DNA from: C00003060 sp964440795
GTDB lineage: Bacteria > Desulfobacterota > Desulfobacteria > Desulfobacterales > C00003060
Reading direction: 5' to 3'
DNA length: 5,483 bases
NCBI GenBank assembly: GCA_964440795.1
Contig: CAYTTQ010000139.1
Span: forward strand, 1-5,483
Below are positions 1-5,478 of this stretch, in pieces (position 1 is the stretch's first letter; the number at the start of each line of letters is the position of its first letter). Under the pieces are notes generated by a model. That model made no database searches. It had not been told where the DNA came from and was given only the letters and a program-made list of their open reading frames with translations. The position numbers and the translations under genes were made by a program.

Positions 1-53
1 GCCACTTTTTATGCTTTAGCGTTTATTTTCAGCCTCTTACCTTGGTCCGACCC
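1..53 (+). mobile_element. Copy A: right end of a MITE-like inverted-repeat element, cut by the window edge
   Basis: These 53 bases match the right end of the complete copy at 5426-5478 with a single difference (C at 30, A at 5455). The segment ends in cttggtccgaccc, the right terminal inverted repeat of the element, followed by GC as in the other two copies. The left part lies outside the window. It encodes nothing. It has the same orientation as copies B and C. It sits about 170 bp upstream of the antitoxin and does not overlap the candidate promoter. Confidence 0.85.
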
Positions 54-93
54 GCTCAGCTCGAGAGCAAAAATCCGCCTACGCAAACTTTCT

Positions 94-121
94 TTGATTT
101 TTTGATAAAAGCACATATAAT
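94..121 (+). promoter_or_regulatory. Candidate sigma70-type promoter of the toxin-antitoxin operon
   Basis: A perfect -10 hexamer TATAAT lies at 116-121. TTGATT at 94-99 is a 4 of 6 match to the -35 box, with a 16-bp spacer. It is the only good sigma70-like match I see between copy A and the antitoxin start. Transcription would begin near 128, giving a leader of about 100 nt. The region is AT-rich, so a chance match is possible. Confidence 0.5.
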
Positions 122-128
122 TGGCCTA

Positions 129-151
129 AATCATACTCTTGGGACATGATT
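129..151. promoter_or_regulatory. Inverted repeat, possible autoregulatory operator of the toxin-antitoxin operon
   Basis: AATCAT (129-134) and ATGATT (146-151) are perfect 6-bp inverted arms separated by 11 bp, so the arm centres are 17 bp apart. They lie just downstream of the candidate -10 box, over the expected transcription start. Antitoxins of VapBC-type loci commonly repress their own promoter by binding such palindromes. Assignment as an operator is inference from position and symmetry only. Confidence 0.35.
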
Positions 152-225
152 AGGAAAACACTGGGGTGAAGTTAAATGGCTTAGAAAGAACCGAAAAAAA
201 TAACCATGCTTAAGGGAGACAGATC

Positions 226-447
226 ATGCCGGAAGCAAACTACAATCAAGTCATATCCGAAATAAAGGCATTAGACCTATCCGATCAGCTTCGTTTGCTT
301 GAACAAATGGCGGTCATCATTCGCCAAAAAACAAGCGCCAGCCGTACCCGCAGCATCTTAGAGTTAAAAGGCAAAGGTAAGGATATCTGGAAACGTCTTG
401 ACGTAAAAACGTATCTTGATGAGGAAAGATCGTCGTGGAATGGATAG
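226..447 (+). CDS. Antitoxin of a PIN-domain (VapBC-type) toxin-antitoxin pair
   Basis: A 73-residue protein that should bind and neutralise the PIN-domain ribonuclease encoded immediately downstream and repress its own operon. The start is ATG at 226, preceded by AAGGGAG (212-218) at a 7-base spacing. The N-terminal two thirds is helical, with LSDQLRLLEQMAVIIRQ near residues 18-34. The C-terminal tail has the pattern SILELKGKGKDIWKRLD (about 43-59), then YLDEERSSWNG (63-73). I recognise this tail from short antitoxins paired with PIN toxins; by family behaviour it would be the toxin-binding part. No clear AbrB, RHH or Phd DNA-binding fold is visible, so the exact antitoxin family is uncertain. 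Its last 13 bases overlap the toxin start, indicating translational coupling. The reading frame looks intact although its toxin is broken, making it an orphan antitoxin. Confidence 0.8.
   Translation: MPEANYNQVISEIKALDLSDQLRLLEQMAVIIRQKTSASRTRSILELKGKGKDIWKRLDVKTYLDEERSSWNG
421..428 (+). promoter_or_regulatory. Ribosome binding site inside the antitoxin gene that fixes the toxin GTG start
   Basis: GAGGAAAG lies 6 bases before GTG at 435 and within the antitoxin coding sequence. The nearby ATG at 440 is in a different frame, so GTG at 435 is the plausible toxin start. This produces the 13-base overlap typical of toxin-antitoxin pairs. Confidence 0.6.
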
Positions 448-680
448 ACGATTTACAGGGAAAGACGGTCGGCCTTGATACGGCTCCGCTGATCTATTTC
501 ATTGAAGAGAACCCAACCTACCTTGAAGCCACAAAGCTTTTCTTTGAGGCAATGGACCGGGGCGACCTTACGATTGTCACCTCAACGGTGACGTTGCTCG
601 AAGTGCTGGTACATCCGCTACGCAGCAACAACTCAGCACTTGTAAAGGGCTTTCCGGGTCGGACCAAGCTAATCTGTTGA
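435..680 (+). pseudogene. PIN-domain toxin (VapC-like), truncated by an inserted repeat element
   Basis: The N-terminal half of a PIN-domain endoribonuclease. Residues 11-25 (TVGLDTAPLIYFIEE) carry the first catalytic Asp, D15. STVTLLEVLVHPLR (50-63) carries the conserved Glu, E56. PIN toxins of this type usually run to roughly 130-150 residues and need further acidic residues in the C-terminal half. Here the frame enters repeat copy B at base 656 (codon 74); the last residues (about GRTKLIC) and the TGA stop are encoded by the element. The missing half does not reappear between the element and the heat-shock gene 17 bases further on, so it was deleted or displaced rather than merely interrupted. 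Without the full acidic site the product is very probably inactive, which would leave the antitoxin with nothing to neutralise here. The intact 5' half, with no stops or frameshifts, suggests the event was fairly recent. Confidence 0.8.
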
Positions 681-707
681 GATTATGGCAATACCGTGGT
701 CCGACCC
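656..707 (+). mobile_element. Copy B: 52-bp internally deleted MITE-like element inside the PIN toxin gene
   Basis: Bases 656-698 match 5341-5383 of the complete element at 42 of 43 positions (G687 against A5372). Bases 697-707 match its right end at 5468-5478. The 86 bp between are absent, and the join falls on a TG present at both break points (5382-5383 and 5468-5469). The ends gggtcggacca (656-666) and tggtccgaccc (697-707) are perfect 11-bp inverted repeats. An inner hairpin has arms TAATCT (670-675) and AGATTA (680-685) around a GTTG loop. The flank GCATA (708-712) also follows copy C. There is no coding capacity and no obvious target-site duplication. It lies between converging transcripts. 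Confidence 0.85.
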
Positions 708-724
708 GCATAAGCAAAGAAGGC

Positions 725-1135
725 CTACCCCGCTTTGACCGCCACCTTTCGCGGAACGGCTTTTTCAGCCTTGGGCAAAACCAGGGTCAACACCCCATCC
801 GAGATGTGAGCCTCGATCTTGGTTTGATCGATTACGTCGGATAATGTAAAACGCCTCACGTATCGCCCCGTCCGGTACTCTTCCAGGATGGGCGTTTCGT
901 CCTCTTTGCCCGGATACTCCGGTTCACCCGTCATTGTAAGTACGCCTTCACGAAGGTCAATATCCAAATTCTCCGGCTTGACCCCGGGCATGTCCGCAAT
1001 CAAGGTGATATCATTTTCCGTTTCGAATATATCCACAGCGGGAGTAAACGTCATCCCGGGCCGGGTCCGTTCCAGGGTCCCTTCAACTTCTTGCTTGTCT
1101 TGAGCCTCAAGGGCCTTTGCGTCACGTGCCGTCAT
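725..1135 (-). CDS. hsp20: Small heat-shock protein, Hsp20/alpha-crystallin family (downstream copy)
   Basis: A 136-residue ATP-independent holdase that would bind unfolding proteins in the cytoplasm and keep them refoldable. The N-terminal arm (1-29) is short and charged. The alpha-crystallin domain runs from about 31 (PAVDIFETENDITLIADMPG) to 122, with the characteristic AHISDGVLTLVLPK near 109-122 including the G-V-L motif. The tail PRKVAVKAG contains V-A-V, a likely variant of the I-x-I/V motif that links dimers into oligomers. The ATG is preceded by AGGGAGGGGG (1141-1150 on the opposite strand) at a 5-base spacing. The gene lies 112 bp downstream of a second hsp20 on the same strand and ends with nearly the same tail, so the two are probably an old tandem duplication. 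No separate promoter is convincing, so cotranscription is likely. It converges on the broken toxin gene. Confidence 0.93.
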   Translation of the reverse strand: MTARDAKALEAQDKQEVEGTLERTRPGMTFTPAVDIFETENDITLIADMPGVKPENLDIDLREGVLTMTGEPEYPGKEDETPILEEYRTGRYVRRFTLSDVIDQTKIEAHISDGVLTLVLPKAEKAVPRKVAVKAG

Positions 1136-1213
1136 GAAATCCCCCTCCCTTCAAACTGATATGGTCTGTGAAACCCTGCTTAAATGCTCCCTATCCGTCA
1201 ATCGCTAAAACCC

Positions 1214-1239
1214 GACCGATGTACCTGTGTAGATCGGTC
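1214..1239 (-). terminator. Hairpin between the two hsp20 genes, possible weak terminator or processing site
   Basis: GACCGAT (1214-1220) and ATCGGTC (1233-1239) form a perfect 7-bp stem with a 12-base loop, starting 8 bases after the upstream hsp20 stop codon. Read on the - strand, the stem is followed by GGGTTTTAG, so the T-tract is short (four) and separated by three G. It could cause partial termination, giving less of the downstream hsp20, or protect a processed mRNA end. A strong intrinsic terminator is unlikely. Confidence 0.4.
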
Positions 1240-1247
1240 AAGGGAAA

Positions 1248-1709
1248 CTAACCGGCTTTTACTGCAACCTGCCTCGGCTTGGCCTTTTCGGCCTTCGGCA
1301 AGGTAATGGTTAATATTCCGTCCCGACACGATGCCTCCACCTTGTCGGTATCCACCGGGCCGGGGTGAGAAATCATTCGGCTGAAGGTACCTGATTTCCG
1401 CTCCTTACGGTGGTAAGTCGCCCCGTTTGTCTGGGGGGATATCTTGCGTTCCCCGGAGACGGACAGACCGTCTCCCGTAACGGAAATCTCCAAATCCTCG
1501 GCCTTTATTCCGGGCAATTCCGCACGGACATAATAGTTGTCTGCATCTTCACTGATGTTGGTCAATGGAAATACACCCGCATGGGCATGCGATGCCGGCC
1601 CTTCGGAAAGTCCCTCGAAAAGCCGTTCCATATCCCGCCTCATTCGATCCAACTCACCGAACCGAAACCGTCTCGTCCCCGGCCAGCCGGGCGTCCTGAT
1701 GATTGCCAT
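1248..1709 (-). CDS. hsp20: Small heat-shock protein, Hsp20/alpha-crystallin family (upstream copy)
   Basis: A 153-residue Hsp20 holdase, first gene of the leftward pair. The N-terminal region has the arrangement common in bacterial class A sHsps: an Arg-rich start, then LDRMRRDMERLFEGL (about 20-34). The alpha-crystallin domain spans roughly 46-138: FPLTNISEDADNYYVRAELPG (47-67), a variable loop with YHRKERKSGTFSR (99-111), and EASCRDGILTITLPKAEKA (125-143) with the G-I-L motif. The tail PRQVAVKAG carries V-A-V in place of the usual I-x-I. MISHPGPVD (112-120) is an unusual segment where the family more often has a RxFxLPxxVD-like stretch. The start is supported by GAAGGAGGG (1717-1725, opposite strand) 7 bases before ATG. 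Its tail is almost identical to that of the downstream copy, but the rest is well diverged, so the two may differ in clients or may co-assemble. Confidence 0.94.
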   Translation of the reverse strand: MAIIRTPGWPGTRRFRFGELDRMRRDMERLFEGLSEGPASHAHAGVFPLTNISEDADNYYVRAELPGIKAEDLEISVTGDGLSVSGERKISPQTNGATYHRKERKSGTFSRMISHPGPVDTDKVEASCRDGILTITLPKAEKAKPRQVAVKAG

Positions 1710-1813
1710 GACACATCCCTCCTTCTTTATAATCTTGCAGCTTTACTCTTATCTGAATCACTTTGAAACACCCAAGAACCCCGTTATGTCCATCGGCCGA
1801 TAAACTCTTTGCC

Positions 1814-1845
1814 AAATGAGTAATGCACGTCCTGCATTTGTCAAG
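1814..1845 (-). promoter_or_regulatory. Candidate heat-shock-type promoter of the hsp20 pair, with a palindrome in its spacer
   Basis: Read on the - strand, CTTGACA (1839-1845) resembles both the sigma70 -35 and the sigma32 CTTGAAA box. ACTCATTT (1814-1821) resembles the sigma32 -10 CCCCATTT at six of eight positions, but is poor as a sigma70 -10. The 17-bp spacer is at the long end for sigma32. The leader to the first hsp20 would be about 100 nt. The call rests on motif similarity alone. Confidence 0.35.
1822..1838. promoter_or_regulatory. Perfect 6-bp inverted repeat, possible operator for the hsp20 genes
   Basis: AATGCA (1822-1827) and TGCATT (1833-1838) flank a 5-base centre and fill exactly the spacer of the candidate hsp20 promoter. 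A dimeric regulator bound here would block RNA polymerase. It is not the CIRCE element of HrcA (TTAGCACTC-N9-GAGTGCTAA). The regulator is unknown. Confidence 0.35.
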
Positions 1846-1855
1846 ACCGCATCGG

Positions 1856-1905
1856 CTTATATCCGCTAATGACCCCTTATATCCAAGCGACTCTTGTCTC
1901 TATCC
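1856..1905 (+). repeat. Phased direct repeats upstream of the histidine kinase, possible activator sites
   Basis: CTTATATCC occurs identically at 1856-1864 and 1876-1884, exactly 20 bp apart. The core TATCC recurs a third time at 1901-1905, 21 bp further on. Spacing near two helical turns would place all three on one face of the DNA. They lie upstream of, and in the spacer of, the candidate kinase promoter. A response-regulator or other activator binding array is an inference. Confidence 0.4.
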
Positions 1906-1922
1906 GGTTTCCATGGTATCAG
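1894..1922 (+). promoter_or_regulatory. Candidate extended -10 promoter of the hybrid histidine kinase
   Basis: TTGTCT (1894-1899) is a 4 of 6 match to the -35 box. After 17 bp, TATCAG (1917-1922) is a 4 of 6 match to the -10 box and is preceded by TGG (1914-1916), giving an extended TGn motif. Transcription would start near 1929 and leave a leader of about 33 nt. Imperfect hexamers fit a promoter that needs an activator, as the upstream repeats might supply. Confidence 0.4.
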
Positions 1923-1956
1923 TCCCCAATAACCGAATAAAGGAATCACAGGTACC

Positions 1957-1961
1957 AGGAG
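1957..1961 (+). promoter_or_regulatory. Shine-Dalgarno that favours a TTG start for the kinase
   Basis: AGGAG ends directly against the ATG at 1962, with no spacer, which is too close for normal initiation. The in-frame TTG at 1968 is 6 bases away, an ideal distance. The true start may be codon 3 (TTG, then CGCAGACGC). The weaker AAAGGAA at 1939-1945 is 16 bases before the ATG, too far to favour it. The difference changes only two residues. Confidence 0.5.
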
Positions 1962-4900
1962 ATGAAATTGCGCAGACGCCATTTTTCCACCTTCCTCTGG
2001 ACAGTGTTGGCCCTGGGGTTTGTTATCGTGTTGGGTGTCGGGATCTGGTTTTACCGTGACCAACAGCAAGTCCAGCGCCGCGAGGTCGCCAAAGACCTGA
2101 CCGCCATAGCACAACTCAAAGCAGAACAAATCGTCGCTTGGCGCAAAGATCAGCTGGCAGACGCCGACATTCAAAAATACCCCTTTTTGCTCACGAGTGT
2201 CGCGCATGTCCTTGCTCACCCTACGGAAAGACATCTTCAAGACCTGCGTACGCGGTTTCGCGCTGTTGCGCGGCAGCATGACTATACCGATATCCTTCTC
2301 GTCGACACGAGTGGAAAGACGCACTTGAGTCTATCGGAGCCGACGCCGCGACACAGGATGTATTTGCCTTCTTTAGACACCGCCCTTCGCGAGCGCCGAC
2401 CGGTGTTTGCCGACTTACATACCGAGCCGCAAGGCGGGGCACCCCATATTTCCGTTGTTTGGCCACTTTTTGCAGACGAAAAAGTCCAAAAACCCCTGGG
2501 GGCGCTTGTCCTGATCACCGACGCATCACGGTTTCTATTTCCCCTTTTGCAATCCTGGCCCACACCGAGCGAGACCGGCCAAACACTGCTGGTCCGGCGT
2601 GACGGCGATCATGTTTTGTTTCTAAATGACCTGCGTCATCAACCTGATACGGCCTTGAATCTTCGACTTCCCTTAAGCCGGAAGGAGTTGCCGGCCGTGA
2701 TGGCCGCACTGGGCAAGGAGGGTTTCGTTGAGACCAAGGATCATCAAGGAATTGAGGTAGCCGCGGTCATTCTTCAGATACCCGAATCACCCTGGTTGCT
2801 GGTCTCCAAAATCAGCGCCGACGAGGCCTTTGCCGACCGGCACCATCAATCCAGGCTCCTGCTGGCATTGTTGGTGGGATTGATCTTGCTCTTCGGTGCC
2901 TTGGTATTGGTGTTATTGCAACGAGAAAAGAAGGCTCACTTCCAGACACTTTATCATTCGGAAGTAGCACTGCGTACGGCTATGGAGCGCCATAGCACCA
3001 CCTTAAAGGCGATAGGCGATGCCGTCATCGCCACCGACGCCCAAGGCCGTGTGGAACTTGTCAATCCTGTGGCCGAAAAGTTGACGGGCTGGAAACAGGA
3101 AGAAGCTTCCGGCAAACCGCTCGACGAGGTCTTTCGCATTGTCAGCGCGCACACCGGGCAAAAGGCGGATGACCCGGTGTCCAGGGTCCTTCTAGAGGGT
3201 ATAGTGGCGGGCTTGGCCAATCACACGATACTAATCTCCCGGGATGGGCAGGAGTATCAAATTGCCGACTCCGCCGCACCTATAAAGGACTCGGACGGCA
3301 CCGTCACCGGCGTGGTGCTCGTCTTTCGGGACGTAACCGACGAATATCAGATGCGGCAAGCCCTGCGCGACGCCGAACACTATTATCGCAGCCTGATTCA
3401 TTCCCTGCACGAAGACATTCTCGTGATTGACCGTGAGTATCGCGTCACCGATATAAACAATAGTGCATTGCGGTCTTTAAGCCTGAGTCGCGACGACGCT
3501 GTCGGCCGTCGCTGTCATGAGTTATCGCACCGCGTAAAGATGCCGTGCCACGAAACGGGGGAGCCATGCGGGTTGCTACGCGTATTTGAAACAGGCAAAC
3601 CGTGTAACCTCCATCACGAGCATGTAAACGCACAAGGCGATCGCATCTACATTGATCTGTTATGTTCACCGCTGAAGGACGCAACCGGCAAGGTCACTCA
3701 CATGATCGAAGCGGCTCGCGATGTGACGGACCTGTTCCGGGCCCACGAAGAGGTGGCTGCAAGCGAAGAAAAATACCGGCGTTTATTTGAGACCATGGCT
3801 CAAGGGGTCGTGTATCAGGTCCCCAACGGGGAAATTATTTCTATAAACCCTTCCGCTGCGCGTATCCTGGGTATATCGCCCGACCGGATAGAGGGCAAAA
3901 CCTCTTCCAATACGGATTGGAATCCCATACGCGAAGACGGTTCCGAGTTGCCCGGACCGGAGCATCCTTCCATGGTGGCCTTGCGCACCGGCCAGCGGGT
4001 CATTGATTTCACGATGGGTGTGAGGAATCAGCAAACGGGTAAGCGGGTTTGGCTTAATGTTTCGGCAATACCCTTGTTCCGGCCGCACGAAGAGCATCCG
4101 TTTCAAGTATATACCACATTTACCGATATTACGGATCGGAAGTGGGAGGAAGAAGAAAAGAGCAAGCTTCAAGCACAACTGCGTCAGGCCCAAAAGATGG
4201 AGTCGATCGGCACGCTTGCAGGAGGCATTGCCCACGATTTTAACAATGCCCTTACCCCCATCATGGTGCAAACAGAGCTTGCAAAGTTGAACATCCCTGC
4301 CGACAGCCCGGTGCAAGAGGGCCTTGATGAAATAATGAAGGCCGGGCACAGGGCGAAGGAGCTGGTCAAACAAATCCTGACCTTCAGCCGCCAGTCCGAG
4401 CAGCAACGTTTGCCGGTGGATCTTACCCCAATGGTTAAGGAATGCATGAAGATGTTAAGGTCTTCCATACCAACGACTATCGACATTCGACAAGACATCG
4501 CCGAGGTGTCGTGCACGGTGATGGCCGACCCGACCCAGATGCATCAGATTGTCATGAATCTGTGTACCAACGCAAGTCAGGCGATGCAGGAAACGGGGGG
4601 TCTTCTGGAAGTAAGCCTCAAACCGGTTAAACTCAATGAAAGGGAGGCCGGCGATTATCCCGACCTCCAAGCCGGTGGTTATATAATGCTGACTGTTAGT
4701 GATACGGGGGCCGGGATCGAATCTGAGCTGATGGAAAAGATATTTGACCCCTTCTTTACCACCAAGCCCGTTGGAGAGGGGACCGGCATGGGGCTTTCCG
4801 TGGTACACGGGATTGTTCGAAGCCACGGAGGAGACATCGCTGTACAGAGCAGACCCGGCAAGGGCACTGTCTTTACGGTGCTTTTACCCCGGCTGGAACA

Positions 4901-5324
4901 TGAAACCGACATGGAAGCAGAAACGGTTGACCGATCCATTCCCGCCGGGAGTGAACGAATTATGTTCGTAGACGATGAGGACTCGATGGTAAAGCTTGGG
5001 GAGCAAGTGCTCACACGCCTTGGGTATCGCGTAACGGTAAAGAAAAACGGTGTTGAGGCGCTGGCCGCTTTTCGACAACAGCCTGACAAGTATGATCTAA
5101 TAATAACCGATATGACTATGCCCAACATGACAGGGGATAACTTAGCTACAGCGCTGATGGGGATCCGTCCAGACATTCCTGTCATTATTTGTACCGGTTT
5201 CAGCGAGCAAATGGACAAACAAAAGGCGTCGGCTCTGGGGATACGAGCATTCGTCATGAAGCCTTTTATGGTCAAAGACATTGCGGAAACGATTCGAAAT
5301 GTTTTGGATGCGAACGGCGCATAG
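1962..5324 (+). CDS. Membrane-bound hybrid histidine kinase: periplasmic sensor, three PAS domains, HisKA, HATPase, receiver
   Basis: A 1120-residue sensor that autophosphorylates a His and passes phosphate to its own receiver. Residues 10-31 and 299-319 are membrane segments. They enclose a periplasmic domain of about 265 residues resembling the double-Cache-like sensors of Desulfobacterota kinases (QIVAWRKDQLADADI near 56-70, ISVVWPLF near 163-170). PAS1 lies at about 345-460, PAS2 at 472-590 and PAS3 at 603-726, each ending in a D-V/I-T-D-type motif. PAS2 carries cysteines C518, C529, C536, C548 and C568 plus His551, 552 and 554. A coiled linker (727-745) leads to HisKA, with H758 in IAHDFNN. 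The ATPase has N866 (N box), DTGAGI from D914, FDPFFTTK (928-935) and GTGMGLS (940-946). The receiver has D1004/D1005, phospho-acceptor D1050, T1078 and K1100. Every key residue is present, so it should be active. No Hpt domain or partner regulator is in the window, so the output is unknown. It is divergent from the hsp20 pair. Confidence 0.95.
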   Translation: MKLRRRHFSTFLWTVLALGFVIVLGVGIWFYRDQQQVQRREVAKDLTAIAQLKAEQIVAWRKDQLADADIQKYPFLLTSVAHVLAHPTERHLQDLRTRFRAVARQHDYTDILLVDTSGKTHLSLSEPTPRHRMYLPSLDTALRERRPVFADLHTEPQGGAPHISVVWPLFADEKVQKPLGALVLITDASRFLFPLLQSWPTPSETGQTLLVRRDGDHVLFLNDLRHQPDTALNLRLPLSRKELPAVMAALGKEGFVETKDHQGIEVAAVILQIPESPWLLVSKISADEAFADRHHQSRLLLALLVGLILLFGALVLVLLQREKKAHFQTLYHSEVALRTAMERHSTTLKAIGDAVIATDAQGRVELVNPVAEKLTGWKQEEASGKPLDEVFRIVSAHTGQKADDPVSRVLLEGIVAGLANHTILISRDGQEYQIADSAAPIKDSDGTVTGVVLVFRDVTDEYQMRQALRDAEHYYRSLIHSLHEDILVIDREYRVTDINNSALRSLSLSRDDAVGRRCHELSHRVKMPCHETGEPCGLLRVFETGKPCNLHHEHVNAQGDRIYIDLLCSPLKDATGKVTHMIEAARDVTDLFRAHEEVAASEEKYRRLFETMAQGVVYQVPNGEIISINPSAARILGISPDRIEGKTSSNTDWNPIREDGSELPGPEHPSMVALRTGQRVIDFTMGVRNQQTGKRVWLNVSAIPLFRPHEEHPFQVYTTFTDITDRKWEEEEKSKLQAQLRQAQKMESIGTLAGGIAHDFNNALTPIMVQTELAKLNIPADSPVQEGLDEIMKAGHRAKELVKQILTFSRQSEQQRLPVDLTPMVKECMKMLRSSIPTTIDIRQDIAEVSCTVMADPTQMHQIVMNLCTNASQAMQETGGLLEVSLKPVKLNEREAGDYPDLQAGGYIMLTVSDTGAGIESELMEKIFDPFFTTKPVGEGTGMGLSVVHGIVRSHGGDIAVQSRPGKGTVFTVLLPRLEHETDMEAETVDRSIPAGSERIMFVDDEDSMVKLGEQVLTRLGYRVTVKKNGVEALAAFRQQPDKYDLIITDMTMPNMTGDNLATALMGIRPDIPVIICTGFSEQMDKQKASALGIRAFVMKPFMVKDIAETIRNVLDANGA

Positions 5325-5340
5325 TGTTTTGTATTTTTGT

Positions 5341-5478
5341 GGGTCGGACCAAGCTAATCTGTTGAGATTATAGCAATACCGTGCCAATTACAGGTGTTTT
5401 TTGGGCTTAGAAGGCTATAATTCATGCCACTTTTTATGCTTTAGCGTTTATTTTAAGCCTCTTACCTTGGTCCGACCC
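5341..5478 (+). mobile_element. Copy C: complete 138-bp MITE-like element with perfect 13-bp terminal inverted repeats
   Basis: The ends are gggtcggaccaag (5341-5353) and cttggtccgaccc (5466-5478), exact reverse complements. An inner hairpin TAATCT-GTTG-AGATTA lies at 5355-5370, and GGCTTA (5404-5409) can pair with TAAGCC (5454-5459), so the whole unit could fold into a long branched hairpin. It has no open reading frame of note and no transposase, so mobility would need an enzyme supplied in trans. It begins 16 bases after the kinase stop codon. The flanks (ttttgt on the left, GCATA on the right) show no clear target duplication. It could be a MITE of an unidentified IS family or a large REP-like palindrome; the sequence alone does not decide. 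Confidence 0.88.

Noticed and set aside
656..707. Copy B as an intrinsic bidirectional terminator between the converging toxin and hsp20 transcripts
   Set aside because: The outer stem is strong but no T-tract follows on either strand; an incidental effect on transcription is possible but not supported.
1792..1801. Perfect 10-bp palindrome atcggccgat in the hsp20 leader
   Set aside because: Too short and isolated to assign a role; such palindromes occur by chance at this length and no partner copy was seen nearby.
1710..1808. RNA thermometer (ROSE or fourU) in the hsp20 leader
   Set aside because: A UUCUU stretch can pair with AAGGA of the ribosome site over only five pairs, and no extended stem or U(U/C)GCU motif covering the site was found; folding software would be needed to revive the idea.
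1814..1845. CIRCE (HrcA operator) before the hsp20 genes
   Set aside because: The arms AATGCA/TGCATT with a 5-bp centre do not match TTAGCACTC-N9-GAGTGCTAA.
1410..2059. + strand open frames over the upstream hsp20 and the divergent region (1410-1766, 1537-1803, 1823-2059)
   Set aside because: They are opposite or out of frame to well-supported genes and show no recognisable domain.
3783..5281. Long open frames on the - strand inside the kinase gene (for example 3783-4406 and 4679-5281)
   Set aside because: They lie antisense to clearly conserved HisKA, ATPase and receiver motifs, have low-complexity or unrecognisable translations, and no supporting ribosome sites were seen.
5341..5478. Element copies as integron attC sites or CRISPR repeats
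   Set aside because: There are no GTTRRRY/RYYYAAC core sites and no integrase; the copies are hundreds to thousands of bases apart with genes between, not regularly spaced spacers.
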